Shown here: positions 42,501-57,500 of the stretch, one piece after another
Numbering within the stretch: position 1 is the first letter of the stretch
How the letters are laid out: every line of letters begins with the position of its first letter
From: Carposina sasakii
Lineage: Eukaryota > Arthropoda > Insecta > Lepidoptera > Carposinidae
Length of the DNA stretch: 64,000 nucleotides
Direction of reading: 5' to 3'
NCBI GenBank assembly: GCA_014607495.2
Contig: CP053159.1
Span: 1,061,501-1,125,500, forward strand
Translations under genes and position numbers: made by a program
Notes under the pieces: model-generated
What the model saw: the letters and a program-made list of their open reading frames with translations, nothing else
The model's database searches: none
What the model was told of the DNA's origin: nothing

Positions 42501-45500
42501 CATGATATTTCACCCTGTTCCAGTGCTTTCTGAAGTTTCGCTTGTCCGTCGGGAAGTTCACTTTCCAAAATCTTCAGCTGGGATATTTTGCTACTCAATG
42601 ATTCTTTGTCTCCTGTTGCATCGGAACACTTCCCTAACCGTTCTTTAGCAGCCCTAATCCATTGGACGAAGTCTGACTCAGCATCAATAAAAGCTTGATG
42701 TTGTTCAACAGTTTCTTTTTGTTTTTCATATAAATCTTTAGCTTGTTTAGACAGAGATTCATATTTTGTCGTTATTTCAGATGCTGGAGCCTGTTGCATA
42801 AGTTCTGAAGCCTTAGAAGTTACAGACTGAATCATGGGTTCAAAGGAAACGATATCTTGTACAATATTGTTTGTTTGACGCAGTGTGGCCTTTCTTTCAC
42901 CAATTCCAAGTCCACTTGTTAGACCAGCGAGGCGATCTTGACCTTTTTTTGATTTGGCTACTTTTTGTTCACACACTTCTTGCAATTTTGCTTCTCGGTC
43001 AGTTATCCATTGTTGAAGTTGGGAATAACTAGAACTATAATCAGCCCATTGCAATAATGAAGTCTCTAAATGTACTTTAGCTGTTGTCATCTTTTTCACT
43101 AACCTATCCCACTCATTTTGAAGTTCTTTCAATTCTGAATTGATTTTATCTTTTCCGTCAGATCTGGTATTTCTTAATACCTTTTCTCCACTGTTTACTG
43201 TGGCATGAACAAGGTTCTGGCCTTCTTCACGTCTTTTGAGAAGATCTTCTATTTGTTCTAAGCGCTTTTGTAAGGCTTCCTTACTACTATTGCTTCCAGC
43301 GTCACTTCCGCTGCGAGTAATTTCCCAAGCATCATCAATCCATTTTTTTGTTTTAGCATAGTTATCATCGTAACTTTGGTGTTGCTCGTAATTTGTTTCC
43401 ACTTTTTTAAGAACATCATTGGCCATGTTGACTAAAACTTGGTATCTTGAGTTCAGATGTCTCAGTTGGTTATTCACGTAAGTATCAAGATGAGAAGAAT
43501 AACAGAGCAGCGGCAGAAGCATTAAAGTTGTCAATATCAGTTTTACCTTTAATTAACTGATCAACTACCTCCTTAACTTGATTCACTTGGGTTCCCTTTT
43601 CTTTTGCAGTTCCTAAAAGCGCAAGCTTATGATTTTTGATAAGAATTTCTTTTTGCTGAAGCCAATCTGATATTCTTTCATATTCGTCTTTATATTCACG
43701 CCACTGGCTGACGGTTTGTTCTAATTGTGCTTTCTGTTGTTTAATTTCATTAAACAAGTCATCAAAACTTTCTTTCAAAGCCTTCATTTCATTTTTGATT
43801 ACGGCTTGGCCCTCTGGAGAAGTACTTGCTAGTAGAACTTCTCCGGTATGTTGTAAATGTTCTAACAACAACTCTCCCTGAGCTTGTTTATTAATTAGTG
43901 CATCTAGAGGAGCCACGGAGTTTTCAATAGCTAACTTATCGCTTAGTGGTTTAGATTTTAAGGATGGAACCTTTTCTCGTGCTCTACCAAGCCATTGAAT
44001 AAGCTCGTCATGTGCTTCCTTATACAATCTATGATCTTTATATTGTTCTTCACGATCAGCTAAAAGTTTCTTAATCTTTTCATAAAGGGAGTCAAATTTA
44101 TTTAAAGTTTCTTGGGCTTTAGATGCTGCTTGATTTTGCTGCCCGCTAGCTATCATTTCAGCTGCTTTAGCTTTTAAAGTATCAACATCTAGACGATCGC
44201 AGCGTGCTTTTTCTTCTACCTCTTTTAGTTTCTCAAGCTGAGCTCTTTTATCTGACATAGATGCTTCAAATGGTGTCAATTCTGATAGCATATTTTCTAG
44301 CCAGGCATTACTTTTATCTACTAACTGAATTTGTTCAAGGAATCCTGCCCATTTAGTAACTGAATCGTCCAGCATATTCTTTGTTTCAATCATTCGAGAC
44401 AATAGTGCTGACCACTGTTCTTGTAATGCTACAAGTGCATTATTTATAGCTTCATGTCCGGCTGGAGCGGTATTTGCCAGAACATTTTGTGCTAGTTCTA
44501 CTAATGATTGTACTTTGGTAAAACCTTCATCTTTAGTGAGTAATAGATTTTGAATTAACACAAGTTTCGTCTCTAAATCATCTTGAGAGCATGTGCTTAA
44601 GTCAGCGCAGAAATCTAACTTATCTCTTAGTTCTTCAATCCATTGCGAACACTCTGCGACATTGCTAGCAAACTCTTGGTGAGTTTTAACATAATTTTGC
44701 CACCGGTTCGTTAAATCTTTGACTTTTTGTGATAATGCTTGATATTTAACAGATAAATCTGATATTTGTGATCCACGAGGGCCAAGGACTCCAGTGTATA
44801 GATTTTGAGCTTTTTCAGTAATATTGTCAATCTCTAGTTCTTTAGCACGCACTTCTCCTTGTAATTCCTGGAATTGTTTGAATTGTTCTTGTTTTTCGGA
44901 AAGAGTGGGTTTTAGATCAACTGCGTGAATTTGTGTGTCAGTATTTCTGATCCAGGTCAGGCATTGATCTTTCATATTCTCATACTCATTCCATTGCTGA
45001 ATCTTAGTTTCTAATATTTCAATGGTTTTATTGATAAATGATACCAATCCTTCCCATTCTTGATGAGAAGCATCAATTTGATTTCGAATGTTAGCTTGTC
45101 CATTACTTATTGTACCTGGTAACACCTTTTCACCAAATGAACGTATTTTATCAATGCGACTCTTTTCTTCTGGAAGACTAAGCTGTAGTGATTTTAGTTT
45201 TTCACAATTGCTGCTTAAAGCTACTCGTTCTAGGTTTACATCACCCCAAAGTTGTGCTGTATTGTGGGTAGCTTCTACCCATTCTTGCAGCTCCATCACA
45301 GCTTTTGTGTATTGTTGGTGATTATTGACTATTGCTTCGTATTGTTCTACAAATGATTTAGCTCTAGCTAATATGGTATCATGGCGTTGTTTCAGCTGGT
45401 TAATTTCTTTAGTGATATCTTTTGTAACATCTGGGAGACTTTTAGCACGCTCTTCTAAATCGCTTATATCTTGTTGATGAGCAATGGCATCTTGTAAATA

Positions 45501-48500
45501 CGTCCTATATACATTTAGTTGTGTGCGCTTCTCATCTAATGTAGATTTTAGCTCAATATCTTTTGGTAGATTTTTTTCAGCAGTTAGAAGCCATTGTTGA
45601 ACATTCTTTAAGTTATCGTCAAATGAAGACCATTTATTTAGTTCGGAGTCTAAATCACGTTCTGCTTTAGTAATATTATCATACAAGTTATCTACTGCCT
45701 GCTGGATATCCTGCAGCTGTTGGTCTATTAGTTCTTTGCCTTCTGGAGAAGTAGAAGGGTATAGTTTCTCGCCCAATTCAAATGTATTATTTACTAGAAG
45801 TGTCGCATTACGTCGTTGACTAAGTAATTCATTTAGGCTTTCTCTCTTAGCATTTATTCCTTCCGGTGTATTAGATAAGTTCTTTTTACATTCCTCGAAT
45901 TTATGTTCTGCCGCTTTATGCCATTCAGTACACTGGTTATATTTATCTTGATATGCTTTGTGATCATTGACTGCTTGTTCACATTTTTTAACCAGTTCTT
46001 TAGCTGTTGATTGCACAGATTGAAAACGTGAAGTCATTTGTTGCAAGTTCATTGTTATTCTGGTGTCATTACAATTTTCAATGAGGTCACTAAATTCATC
46101 AGTTAATTTATCGACATCGTTTTCAGTCTTCTTTAAGTCTGCTAAAATGGCCTGAAAGAATTGAAATAGCTATAAGACTATTTCACACTTAAGACTATAT
46201 TATTTTATTAAACTAGTCTACGACAACTACAATTAGTTTTGATAATTATTAAATTGATTCCGATCGGAAGTGGTTCTTAATTAAGTAAGGGAAGAATCCA
46301 AACCATCACTGAAACCAAAATAGATCTAACAGATAGTAAAAGGTTTTAGAAATTAATATGTTTTCCAGTGGGAAATTAGTTATCTAATAAAATAACAACA
46401 AGTTAGAAAACACTACCTATATAGAAAATATTCTATGAAATAAGAGAAGACTACTTTTTAATATGTAAATCCTACAGTGCATAATTTTTAATTGAGTAGA
46501 ACTTGAGGTTGAATATCTTACGTGATCCAAGCCTTCGCCCAAAGTAATTACAGCACTCAGATCATTTTCATGATTTTCAATCGCTTTACAAAGTGCCTGT
46601 TTAATTTAATAAAATGAATAAACTTGTAAATAAATTTCAACAAAAATCACCTATCAATTTAAGAAGGAAACTATAATTTACCTGATATTTATTTAACTGG
46701 TCGATCTTTTCATCCAAGGTCGCCCTAGGAGTGTAGGTTTTCAAACTCATTTCATTGTCACTAAGCCAGCGTTGGAAAAGTTCATTAGCACTATCAAACT
46801 CAGTCCATTGACGAATCTTGTCTTCCATTCCTCGTTTCACATCATGTACAGTTGCAGTAAATTTCTCCAAATCAGCTTTGAGTAACGCAAGTTCTCTTGA
46901 CATACCCTCCTTGCCACGTGGAGATAGTTTATTTGCATTATTTTCAATCAAATCAAACAGGATTTTTAGTTTGTTATTACCATTTGGAATGGCATCTAGA
47001 AGCTCCTGAATCTTACCTAGTTTGCTTTGCAATGCAGCTTTATTACCAGTATAGTCAGATAACAAATGCAAGCGATCCCATAAATGCTTCTGATAATCTT
47101 GCAACGATTTTTGTTGTTCAGCAAACTGTTGATAAATTTCAGAAGTCTTTTCATGTTTATCAACTATGGCTAATAGTCTACTAGTTAACGCATTATAGCG
47201 ATCCCAAATCGATTGTATAATTGCGGTCATTTCATCATTTTCGCCTTTACCACTGTGTAGTGTGGCTGCTACACTTTTAGCTTTTTCTGTAACAGTTTCA
47301 ATTACTCTTTTGTGTGAATAGATTTCTTGTAACAATGTTTTGTTTTTCAGAATTTTTGATTTAATTTCTTGAGCAGAGTTTGAAACAGCTTTTTCCTCAG
47401 ATTCTACAATCTTTTCTTTTTCGTCTAACCATGCAAGAGTTTGCTGAAGCACGTCTTGATAACTTGACCATTGCAGAGTTTGAGATTCGAATTCCTTTTG
47501 TTGTTGAAGAATAGTATCATTTAATTTATCCCATCTGTCTCTTAAGTCTCTGATTTCAGTTCGAATATTTTCACGACCATTAGCAGCAGTTTCAGGCAAA
47601 ACTTTATCACCTGCAGTCGATAAAATAGCAATTTTATGTTCACCATTATCTCTCTCTAGTAAAAATACCTGAAGCTTACTTCCCTTGCTTTCAATGCTTA
47701 ATTTATCTTCTTTTGTTACTATATGAGACAGTTGTTCTTCTAAGGGCTTCAACCATGCATCAAATTCATTGCGTAATTGAACATATTTTTTGTGATCCGC
47801 TGCCAATTCAGACCAATGATTTACAATTTCCTTTGAAATGGAGTGAAGCTGTTGATATCGACTACTTATCTGAGTCACTAGTGGCTTTAGACGTTCTACT
47901 CCACTAAGTTGTATAAGACTATGAGATTTGTCAACAAACGCATCTATTTCCTTTTCTTTCGCATTAATTTCGTTACGAAGGTTCACATATCTTTGTAATT
48001 GTGCTTCTTTTTCTGGTAATGTAGAACATAAACTTTGGTCGCGACATTTAGATTCCATGTCCTTAAGCCATTCAGTTATAGATTCGATGGCTATATCAAA
48101 TTTATTCCAAGTCTCTAAAGTGTGCTTCAATTTTTGTTCCGAGCTGCCAATACTCTCTACAGATTTACGAAGTTGATCATGTAAATTGTCAATTTCAGTT
48201 TTAATAGCAACATTACCAGCTTCTGAAGTACTTTTACTAACAGATGAGAATGCTGAGCGTATTTCGTCTAATTTACCAGACCCAATTTTTTCTATTTCTT
48301 TCAGAGCCATGGCCGATTGTAATTTTCTTATTATTTCAGGCTTTTCCCCTGTAGCATTTTCAATATCTAATATTTTTTCAGATTGAGATCCAAGCCACTC
48401 TTTGTATTGAGCTATAAGACGTACTAGATCTTCGTGTCGCTTTACACAATCTTCCAAATTATCTTGAAGATTTTGAGACTTGGTAACAATATTTTGGAAA

Positions 48501-51500
48501 AGTTGTTTTATTGATTGCAGATACACATTTAGGGAAGCATCGTGCGTCTGATCGACCAACTGTTGTGCTTTATCGCAAACAGATTCAACTAACTGTTGAT
48601 GATTCATTATTTCTTGATGCATGATCTTGTGATTCTGAAGTTGCGCTTTCTTTTCTTCCAAGGAAGCTTTAAGCTCCGTATGTCTCTGCATAGCTTTCTC
48701 AACATCCTTTAACCACTTTGTAAGTTGCTCTTGTGCCAGTGAAAAATCGGAAAATTGCAGAAGGCATTGATCCAACTTATTAACCGTTTCCTGGAAGCTA
48801 TCACCAAAACTATCCCACAAAGTTCTGATTTTACGAATTTTTTGGCGTATTATTTCTCTTCCATCAGGACTTGTATGTGTATATAATTTTTCTCCCAAAC
48901 TAAGGAATTCTTCAAAAGCCGGTGTTTTCCTGTTTCTGCTTTCATATAGTTCTTTAGCCTTATTTTGTTTCTCTTGCAATACAGCGTAATCGCCAACTAT
49001 TTCATTAAGATCTTGCAGCTCACCTAACATACCCATGAGCCACTCTTCTATGTTTTGATAATCATTCTCAAAGGCTTGATGTTCCGAAACAAACACCACA
49101 TACTTAGAAATAGTTTCATTAACAAGATTATTAAGTGTGTGATATCTAGTCGCTAATTTAGAGGTTTTGTTGGTAATTTCAGATTCTGTGGCTGTATTTT
49201 GTTTTGTTTCAGTAAGAGCAGCAAAATCAGGACTTTTTGAAGATAACTCTGCTTGAATTTCTTTCACTTTTTGCAAATGAGCCATTTTTGCTTCAAGGTT
49301 ATTTTTAAGACTTTGATCCCTTAGTTGAGTTTCTTTGATCTTAAGCCATTCATCTAATTCATCTAAAGTTTTTTGACTTTCATTCCATTGTTTCAATGTA
49401 TCTTTTAGTTTTTTCTCTTGTTCTCTACATTGATTTTCAAACTGGTTCCAAGTAGCTTTTAGTTGTTCATACTCACTTATAAGAACTGGATGTCCATTAG
49501 AGCTCGTAGAAAATAAAACGTTATCTAACTGTGATTTTAGTGCTCCAAGGTTGTTTTGTATATCTTGAGCTTTAGATATTACTTTTTCGATTGCTACAAT
49601 TTTCGCATCAACATCTTCTTTCTGAGTTATTACTACATAATTTAATAAACTATTTTCAGCAACAATATGATTTAAGCGATCGCGACAGTCTTCGAAAGCT
49701 TGAGTATACTTTTCATGAATTGCTACATGAGATTCACATGTAGCAACTCTTTTTGCAAGCTCTTTTGACAAATCTTGATAACGTTCGATTGTTTTGTGCA
49801 AACTTTTTTCAGCATCTTCATCGGGCATTAATTTCAATTTTTCCGTTAGCTGTGATAACATTGACTGATGTAGGTCAACTTCTTGGTGAGATATTTTATT
49901 ACTATGAAGTTGTGCTTTCTTTTCTGTTAAATTGGAACATAATTTAAATTCACCTAATTCATTCTCTTTATCAGCTATCCATTTTTGTACTTGGTTGAAA
50001 GTATCATCAAAGGACGACCTTTTATTAATTGTAGTTTCAACATCTTTAATAACACTATTAAGTGAATCTACAGAATTTTCAAAGTAATCTCTCAAGGCTC
50101 TTAGTTCATTGCGCACTTTCTCACGATCTTCGGGAGTGATACCACTAAATAAGGATTCACCAGATTCAATAGCATTATTTAAAAGTTTCTGGCCTATATC
50201 TTTATTATCATTTAAACGTTTTATTTGGTCTAAATCAGCGGCTGATGGCTTGCCACGCTTGCTCATAGCTGCTAGATCAGTTATTTGGCCATTGGCATCT
50301 TGAAGCCAGTTTTTGAACTCAACGATAGATTTGTCGTATCTACTTTTATTATTTCTTAATTCTTCCAAACGGCTTAAGTGGCTGTCCATAAACTTACCAA
50401 CTGTTTGGTATCTAGTTACTAAATGATTAATATGTTGTAAAACGCGTGAATCAGGATTGCGAGACAAAATTGATTCACCAACTGCTAATAGTTTATTAAT
50501 TTCGCCTTCATAATTTTTGATTTCCTGATTTAAATCTTTAATTTCCTTGATCTTGTCATCAATTCTATCTAAGTTGGAAAGACTAGCAGCTTCTTGGCGT
50601 ATTTTATTTTCTTTTTCTTTGAGCCATTCTGAGACATTCTCTAATAAAGATTCGTAATCTTGCCATGCTTCAATATTTTCTTTCAATCTGTTTTTAATTT
50701 CACCAAAGTTTGCTGTTAACACTTCAACATTCTTTATAGCTTTCTCTGTCTGAATTGAAGCTTCTTGAGCACAAGCTGGTTCTGCAACTATGCCTAATAT
50801 TTCACAAGCTTCTTGTAATTCTTTTACTTTACTATTGCAATCAGCAATACCATCCTCTACATCAGTTAGAGAAGCATATTTTACTTCTAAATTATATTTG
50901 TCGCTACTGACGTCTGGCATACACCACCTTGTTTTGTCATCGAGAATTTTTAAATTTCTATTGAACATATTTAATTTATCTGTAAAAAGTTTTTGAAGAA
51001 AAGTAAGTAGTGTCGTCTCGGTTTTGTTTGCATGGATTACTACACTTTCAAATCTTTTTTGCAAGGTATTAAGCTCTTTAGGGATAAGGGATTCATAAAA
51101 ACCAGGATAATTCTCATTCATTGCAGATACGTTCTGTGTCAAATTATCAATTTCGTCGTTTAAGTTTTGAAGTTCTCCCTTGCATGCTTGACATTTCTTC
51201 AAACGGTCAAGTATTTTGACATTATCTCCAGTCATATCATCACATTTTATTATATCATCACGGATTTTACTAACACTATCAGATAAACGCTTAATATTAT
51301 CTTTCAACTTGTTTTCTTTTGACTCTAAAGATGAAACTGCATCATCTAAGTTATTTGCTAAAGCTTGCAAAGAGTCAAATTCATGATCTAAATAGTCAAT
51401 TATTGATGATACTTGATCCATAGGTATATTTTTATTTAGATTGGTTATCTGTTCACATTTGGCTTTAATACTATTTTTCAAACCAAGATAGAGTGGCAAC

Positions 51501-54500
51501 TCTTCCTTATATTTTGTCAGATGGTTTTGACCAAATCTGATTTCTAAGTTATCACATGCATTGGCTAGGTTTTGGCCTGTTTCACTTAGCCAAGCAACAA
51601 CTTGATTCTTCGTATCATCAATTTGACGCCAGACAATTAATTGTGATTCTAAATCTTGTATTCTTTTGATAACAGCATCATTTACTTTTTCCCAGTGTGA
51701 CTGAGAATTTAAAAAGGCTTCTTCCAAAGGACTTGTATCAAATCCTCCTAAAGTTGACGCTTGTTTTAAAACTGATTGCTTGATAACGTCCATTTGATCT
51801 AGCAAGCCTTTGGAACGTTTTAGTATTTCGTAGGCTTTTTTTGCTTTGTCTAGAGCTTGAGCAGTTTGAATGTAATCATTAGGAGCATCTTTGCTATCGT
51901 TGTATAACTGTTCAGCTCTATTCATTTCTCTATCAAAGGCAACAGTAAAGTTTTTGAGCTCTTGCAAAGTTGACGACAGCAAAATGTATTTATTTTTAGT
52001 ATCTTTCACATTATTAACAATTTGGTCCCAATTGTTGTCAGCAGCTGATAAGGCATTTTGAATAGTTCCCATATTTGGCTGATCCTCTCTCATAAGGTGT
52101 AATCCTTCTTCTCGTAATTCCTTGCGTATAGACTGCTTCTCACGCAATTCTGCATCAAGTTTATCAAGCTGCTCTGTCATATATTGAATGCTAGCTTCAG
52201 TAAGAGGCACTGGTTTGTGTGCCATTTCATTTAGACTACTTTGAATGCTATGCAAAACTTCAGCTAATGCATTATGTTGGACATTAAACTTGTCCCATCT
52301 AGCTCCAACTTTTTGTACTAAATCACGTTTCGATGTTACTTGACTTAACAATGAATCAGCTTTAACTTCGATCTCTTTTACTAAACTTGTAGGTGACATT
52401 ATTCGGCCAGTATTTTGATCTGTAACCTTGACCCTTGAAGGACCGTCCAGTAAAGCAACGTTACTTTTCCATTCTGGCACTTTAGTTATAATATTAACGA
52501 GCTCTTGCCTCAATATTTCATAACTTTCTGGTGTCTGTTTAGCTCCTTCTACCTGATACTGAATATGACTAAGTTGCTGTTTAGTGTCATCGTACCAATT
52601 AAGTAGGTCAGACCATTTTTGTAGTATGCCTTTATTTTGCTGAATATTATTTTCAATAACTTGGTAGTGTTGAGCAATGTTAGAATATGTTTCGCTTAAA
52701 GCTCTTGATTCATCAGGATGTGAAGTAAGAGTCATATTCTTTATTTCATTGTATATATCAGTAAACTCTGGTTCTTTAGCAGCATGTTCTTGCATTAGAA
52801 CATGCATTGATTGTAATGCAGGCTCTACTTTATCTGCTGCGATTTGATCGTAACTCTCAGTTTTTCTTCGGAAATCAGTAATCCAGTTATCAAAAGTGTG
52901 CAATTTCGTCATGAATTCTTGTCTGACTATAATCTTATCGGATAATTCATTTACTTTGCTTCGAACAGTTTCAGCCAGGTCGTTTGTCCGTTGTTTAATA
53001 TCCAATACTTTATTTTTTAACAAAGCAGCTCCATCTTGTTGTATATTATGACAAATGTTATCGCAAGTTTGTGATAAGCTAATAATTTTAGCTTGTTGTT
53101 GAGAAATTTCATTACCAAAAGATTTTAATTTGTTTAATTCGCGGTCTAGTTTCTCTACCTGAGGCGATTCAACAGATACATTGCGCATACTAAGTAATTT
53201 TTCACCGTTCTCTATCCATGACTCCAATTTTTCTGCTTCTTTTTCGAAATTTTCCCAATTTGTCACTAATTTGTCAAGTTTATTATTCCAGTGATCAGCT
53301 TGATCATGGACAATAGCCCATCTAGAATGAATAGCATCGACTTCATCCGGAGCACTAGTTTTACCTGATAACTGATGACTTACGCTCGACAAGATTTGCA
53401 AATTCATTAGTTGTTTATCACAATCAGTAATTAGAGCTTGGGATTGTTGTTGTAACTGTTGAGCTTCTGGTAATGTAGATGGTTTGGGTATATTTCCCAT
53501 TTTTAATTCTGCTTCTTCTATCCAAGGCTTTATTTCACTAACACCTTTTTGATACTTTTGCCAACTAGCTAAATCATGTTCGACAACTTTGGTTTGATGT
53601 TCTGTTGACTTCTGTAGGTCGGCCATCATTTTTTCTAATAATGCCACTTCACCTTTCAATCTGTTAGCATCTTGCACACGATGCTCTACTGCCAATTTTG
53701 TTCCTTGGTCAGCAACGCCCCTAATTAATCCCAATTTTTCGGAAATAATTTTTTGAAGAGCTTGAGATTTTTCAACTCGTTCTTCTGGAGAAATACTTTC
53801 AGATTGAATTTGTGTTATCAATGCAGGACTCTCTTTCTTGATCCATTCTCTAACATGTTCTAATTTGTGTTCAATTTTAACCCATTCTTGATTGAACTGT
53901 TCCAAATTGGTCACTTTATTTTGGACTTCATCTTGAACTCTGCCTAACTTTCTTTCAATATTTTCTAAGTCTTGTGCAATAACGGGTTTAGGCTTATTTG
54001 CAGTAAGGTTTTGCAGTTCAACATAAGCTTGTTGTAATTGTGGTAATCTCTCATTTTTAGCTTTCTCTAAATCTGCATTGATCATTTTCGTCTCTTGTAA
54101 TTCTCTGCCAATGTTTGTGACCCCTAACTCTAAGCCAGGATGAGCCACATAGTTTTCAATTTTATCAAGATCAGAAAGTAGTTCTTCCTTCTGGTATTCA
54201 TAGTTTGACCATACTTTTTGTGTATCATGTAACTTGTGAAGTCGATCAGTAGATGTTTCATATGCGGCATTCCAACCAGTTTCAAGATTTTTTACATCTT
54301 CTCTTACAAAAGCGGGTGCATTTGCATCTTTGATGAGTTCTTTTCCTCGTTGCAGCATAGACATAACAGAAGGGCGCTGGCGGTCAAGATTCTGTACAGC
54401 GGATTGTTGTTCAAATACCAATTGTTCTACGTGCTGCAATGATTGTGGTTCTGGTTCTACCAAGGCCTGCTGCTTAGCTTCTTCCAGTATGCAGATGACC

Positions 54501-57500
54501 TCGTGAACCTCACGGCGATACGTGTAGCATCGTGTATAAGTTTCCGTCTTTATCATGGTGATCTCGATGGTAGGTATTAGATTCTTGTAGCGTGCAATAA
54601 GGTTCTCTAGCTTAATCTGTTCCTCTTGTGCTTCAGACTCTGAGCAATGGTTTGTGAGCATGTCAAGAGTTTGAACAAGCCATTTCATATCCTCCCTTTT
54701 TCTGTCCGCTTCGCGACAGATATTCTGTAAATCCACAAGGACATAAAAAAATTGTAATAAACTACTAAGTAGACTAAATTAAAGATATTGTTTGAAACCA
54801 TCACGGGACATGTGAAATTTTGCGTGATAATATTTTTTAGATCTTAATATCAAATAATTTTATTTATCCAAGTATGTTAGATAATGTGATTCTTATACGA
54901 AACTGGTTACATAATCTGCCCATTTTTCTCAAAATATGAAAATGTTGAACTAAATAAATACGTAATTATTTTCATTGTAATTGTATAGTTACCATCAACT
55001 CCCTTAGCTGTATGCAGTAAAAACAGTATAAACATTCAAATCATTAAGGATATAAATTGAATCGAAATATACCTGCGTTATTAAATATATCCAGCAAAGT
55101 TAAGTATCAGCTAACAGTATATCACATCCTTTTTTATTATAAAACGTACCTGGAAGATTGTCTTCTCCCTTTCGAAGGCTTCAGCAGAGTCGACCTCCCG
55201 GAACGATGCTGTCCATTGTCTTGTCGACGTGGTCCATCCATTGCTCCATCTCTCGATATTTTCCTCTGTATGAGTCCCACTTGGCAGGAATTCTTTGAAG
55301 CTAGAGACATTTACATTAATTTCAATAAAATGTTAAGCGGAAATTTCTAAAAATTTAAGGCTTATATATATTTTTTTTTCTGATAGTACGAGTACAATAT
55401 TTTAACGTGATCATTAAGATATTATGCCATAAGATTGGAAAATGGCGAAATTCCTTTGCTGAACTGCAAATCGCACACTAGACAGCTCGTCACAGCACAT
55501 GCAAAATTTAGATAATACAATACTGCTACCGCCGGTAGCCACTTTCCTACAGTAATTACTCAAAAACCCCATAAATAAATACATGACTACTAATTTTATT
55601 ATACTAGTCATATAGGCATTTAATAATGTGTATGAACCTATGAATAATATGAAGAATGCAATACCTATGGAAAAGGCGAAAGAAGTAGGTATGTTTGGAG
55701 CGTGCTAAATGCAGATTTGCCATCTCTGCCTAGCGTGGGACATAAGCATTATGTATGTACGACTATGTATATATCCTCACCTGCTGTCTAAAATGCTCAA
55801 CCCGTTGCACAGTAGCTTCCCACTGTTGCTCACATCGTTTCAAGGCATCCTCCAACACCACGTCCCCGGTCTGCTGCGAGTAACTGGAGGCGATCTGGTG
55901 CAAGTTCTGCAGGCAGCGCTCCACCTGCATCACTTTGCCCTGGTTTCGGAAGTACTCCTCGTTTCGGATGAGGATGCCGTCGGCGTCATCGCTCTGGTTG
56001 TAGGCCTGGCGAAGAAAGAAGTATTATGAAGTGAACACTTGGAACTTTAGTTTTAACTTTCGAAATAGATACCTAAGTACACTTGAACTTTTATGGTGTT
56101 ACTACAAAATTGCGTCTAAAGTTAGAATTTATGGCAATGTTCAACTTAATTAAATTCATTTGTAATAACATGTCAACACTGTTAAACTGTACCTAACAAT
56201 TTGACAGTGTTGCAAAACAAAACACGAAATTTTGTTCTTATTTTGATCTCGTAAAAGTGGATAATTCACGATAAAAGTTAGAACCAATATTTGTTGGGCC
56301 AAAATAATAATCTGTAGGAATTTTCATTAGTTTCATTCTATTTATACTCAGTGCAAACCGGGTAATTTAATATCCACGGTAATAGCTAACAAGATATATT
56401 ATGATATCGACATATTATTAGGTACTCACATGTAGGTATATGACGCTTATAACTTTGTAAATTGCACTAACCTGTTCTTCATATACGATTTCTTTTTCAA
56501 TATCCTTGATACAGTGCTGGAAAACAGCTTCATCCAGCCTGAACTCAAGCCGCATGAGATGCGGTGGAGCCCGCGCAAGAAGCTCACGCCAGCGTCGCTG
56601 CAGTTCTTCCACGGTTTGCACGATCCTTGGACGGTCTTCTTCGCTGACCAGCTAATAGCGAACAAAGTGATATTACACATAAGTTATTACTATATGCAGC
56701 TACGCAGAACCTTAAGGCATGGACATGTCCTAAATGATCAGAACTCATTTATCTATAAAAAATGCTTACAGTTATATCAACTGCTTACAATGTTACAGTT
56801 ATATCAACTGTGACGTTAACAATGCTTACTGCTATTAACTGTTATGTGTTCTAAAAGATGTCTCTTTAATTTCTTTACCTCAATAAGCTCCCTTCCAGAT
56901 CGAACTAATTCAGATACAGCTCTCTCATCAGCTCCTTGGAAGAATCTCTTGTGGAAGTCCACAGCTTGCTTGGAGTCTACTCTATTATCAGCTAGCAGCG
57001 CCTCAGCCCTGCTTGCCCACTCTTCAACAGCTCGCTTCTTGGCGTCGAAGTCTTCCCAAGCACGCACAAGACGCTGCAGCTCTGATTCCCGACGAGTGGC
57101 TTCGGATGAGACGTGGGCAAATCTGGAAGATAAGCAAGGTTTCATTTGTATGATTACATATGATCGGCCCCTGATTGTTAGCCGATCGCGACTCTCATAA
57201 GTTACATTTCTTAGTAGCATTTGCCCTCAAAATGCGTATCCATAGCATGGATAAAACGTTATTTGATTTGATCATACTTATATGTCGCGAATGAAATCCA
57301 AAGTATTACCTCTCATTCAAATCCTTCATGTGTCTGACTTGTTCCGTGACGTCAGCACTGTGGTCCGTGTCGGCTGACTTCACAATGTTCTGGAAGACTT
57401 TGTTCTTGCTCTCGAGCATGGAACGGTAGTATGTCGTGCGTGAGAAGAACGAGCGATGGATCTCGTAGCGCTCTTCTATTATCTCCCTGATACAATCATA

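Larger units (their letters stand above)
40700..50165 (-). repeat. Msp300: Regular ~640-base double spectrin-repeat array
   Basis: A short signature (G-E-x-L-x-x-x-T-S-P-x-G-x-E) recurs at about 50135, 49490, 48875, 48215, 47580, 46900, 45750, 45105, 44465, 43820, 43165, 42480, 41590 and 40730. Within exons the period is 610-685 bases, or 205-228 residues, which is two spectrin repeats. Between the signatures lies L-x-E-K-x-x-Q-L. The array crosses seven introns without losing phase. Confidence 0.75.
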
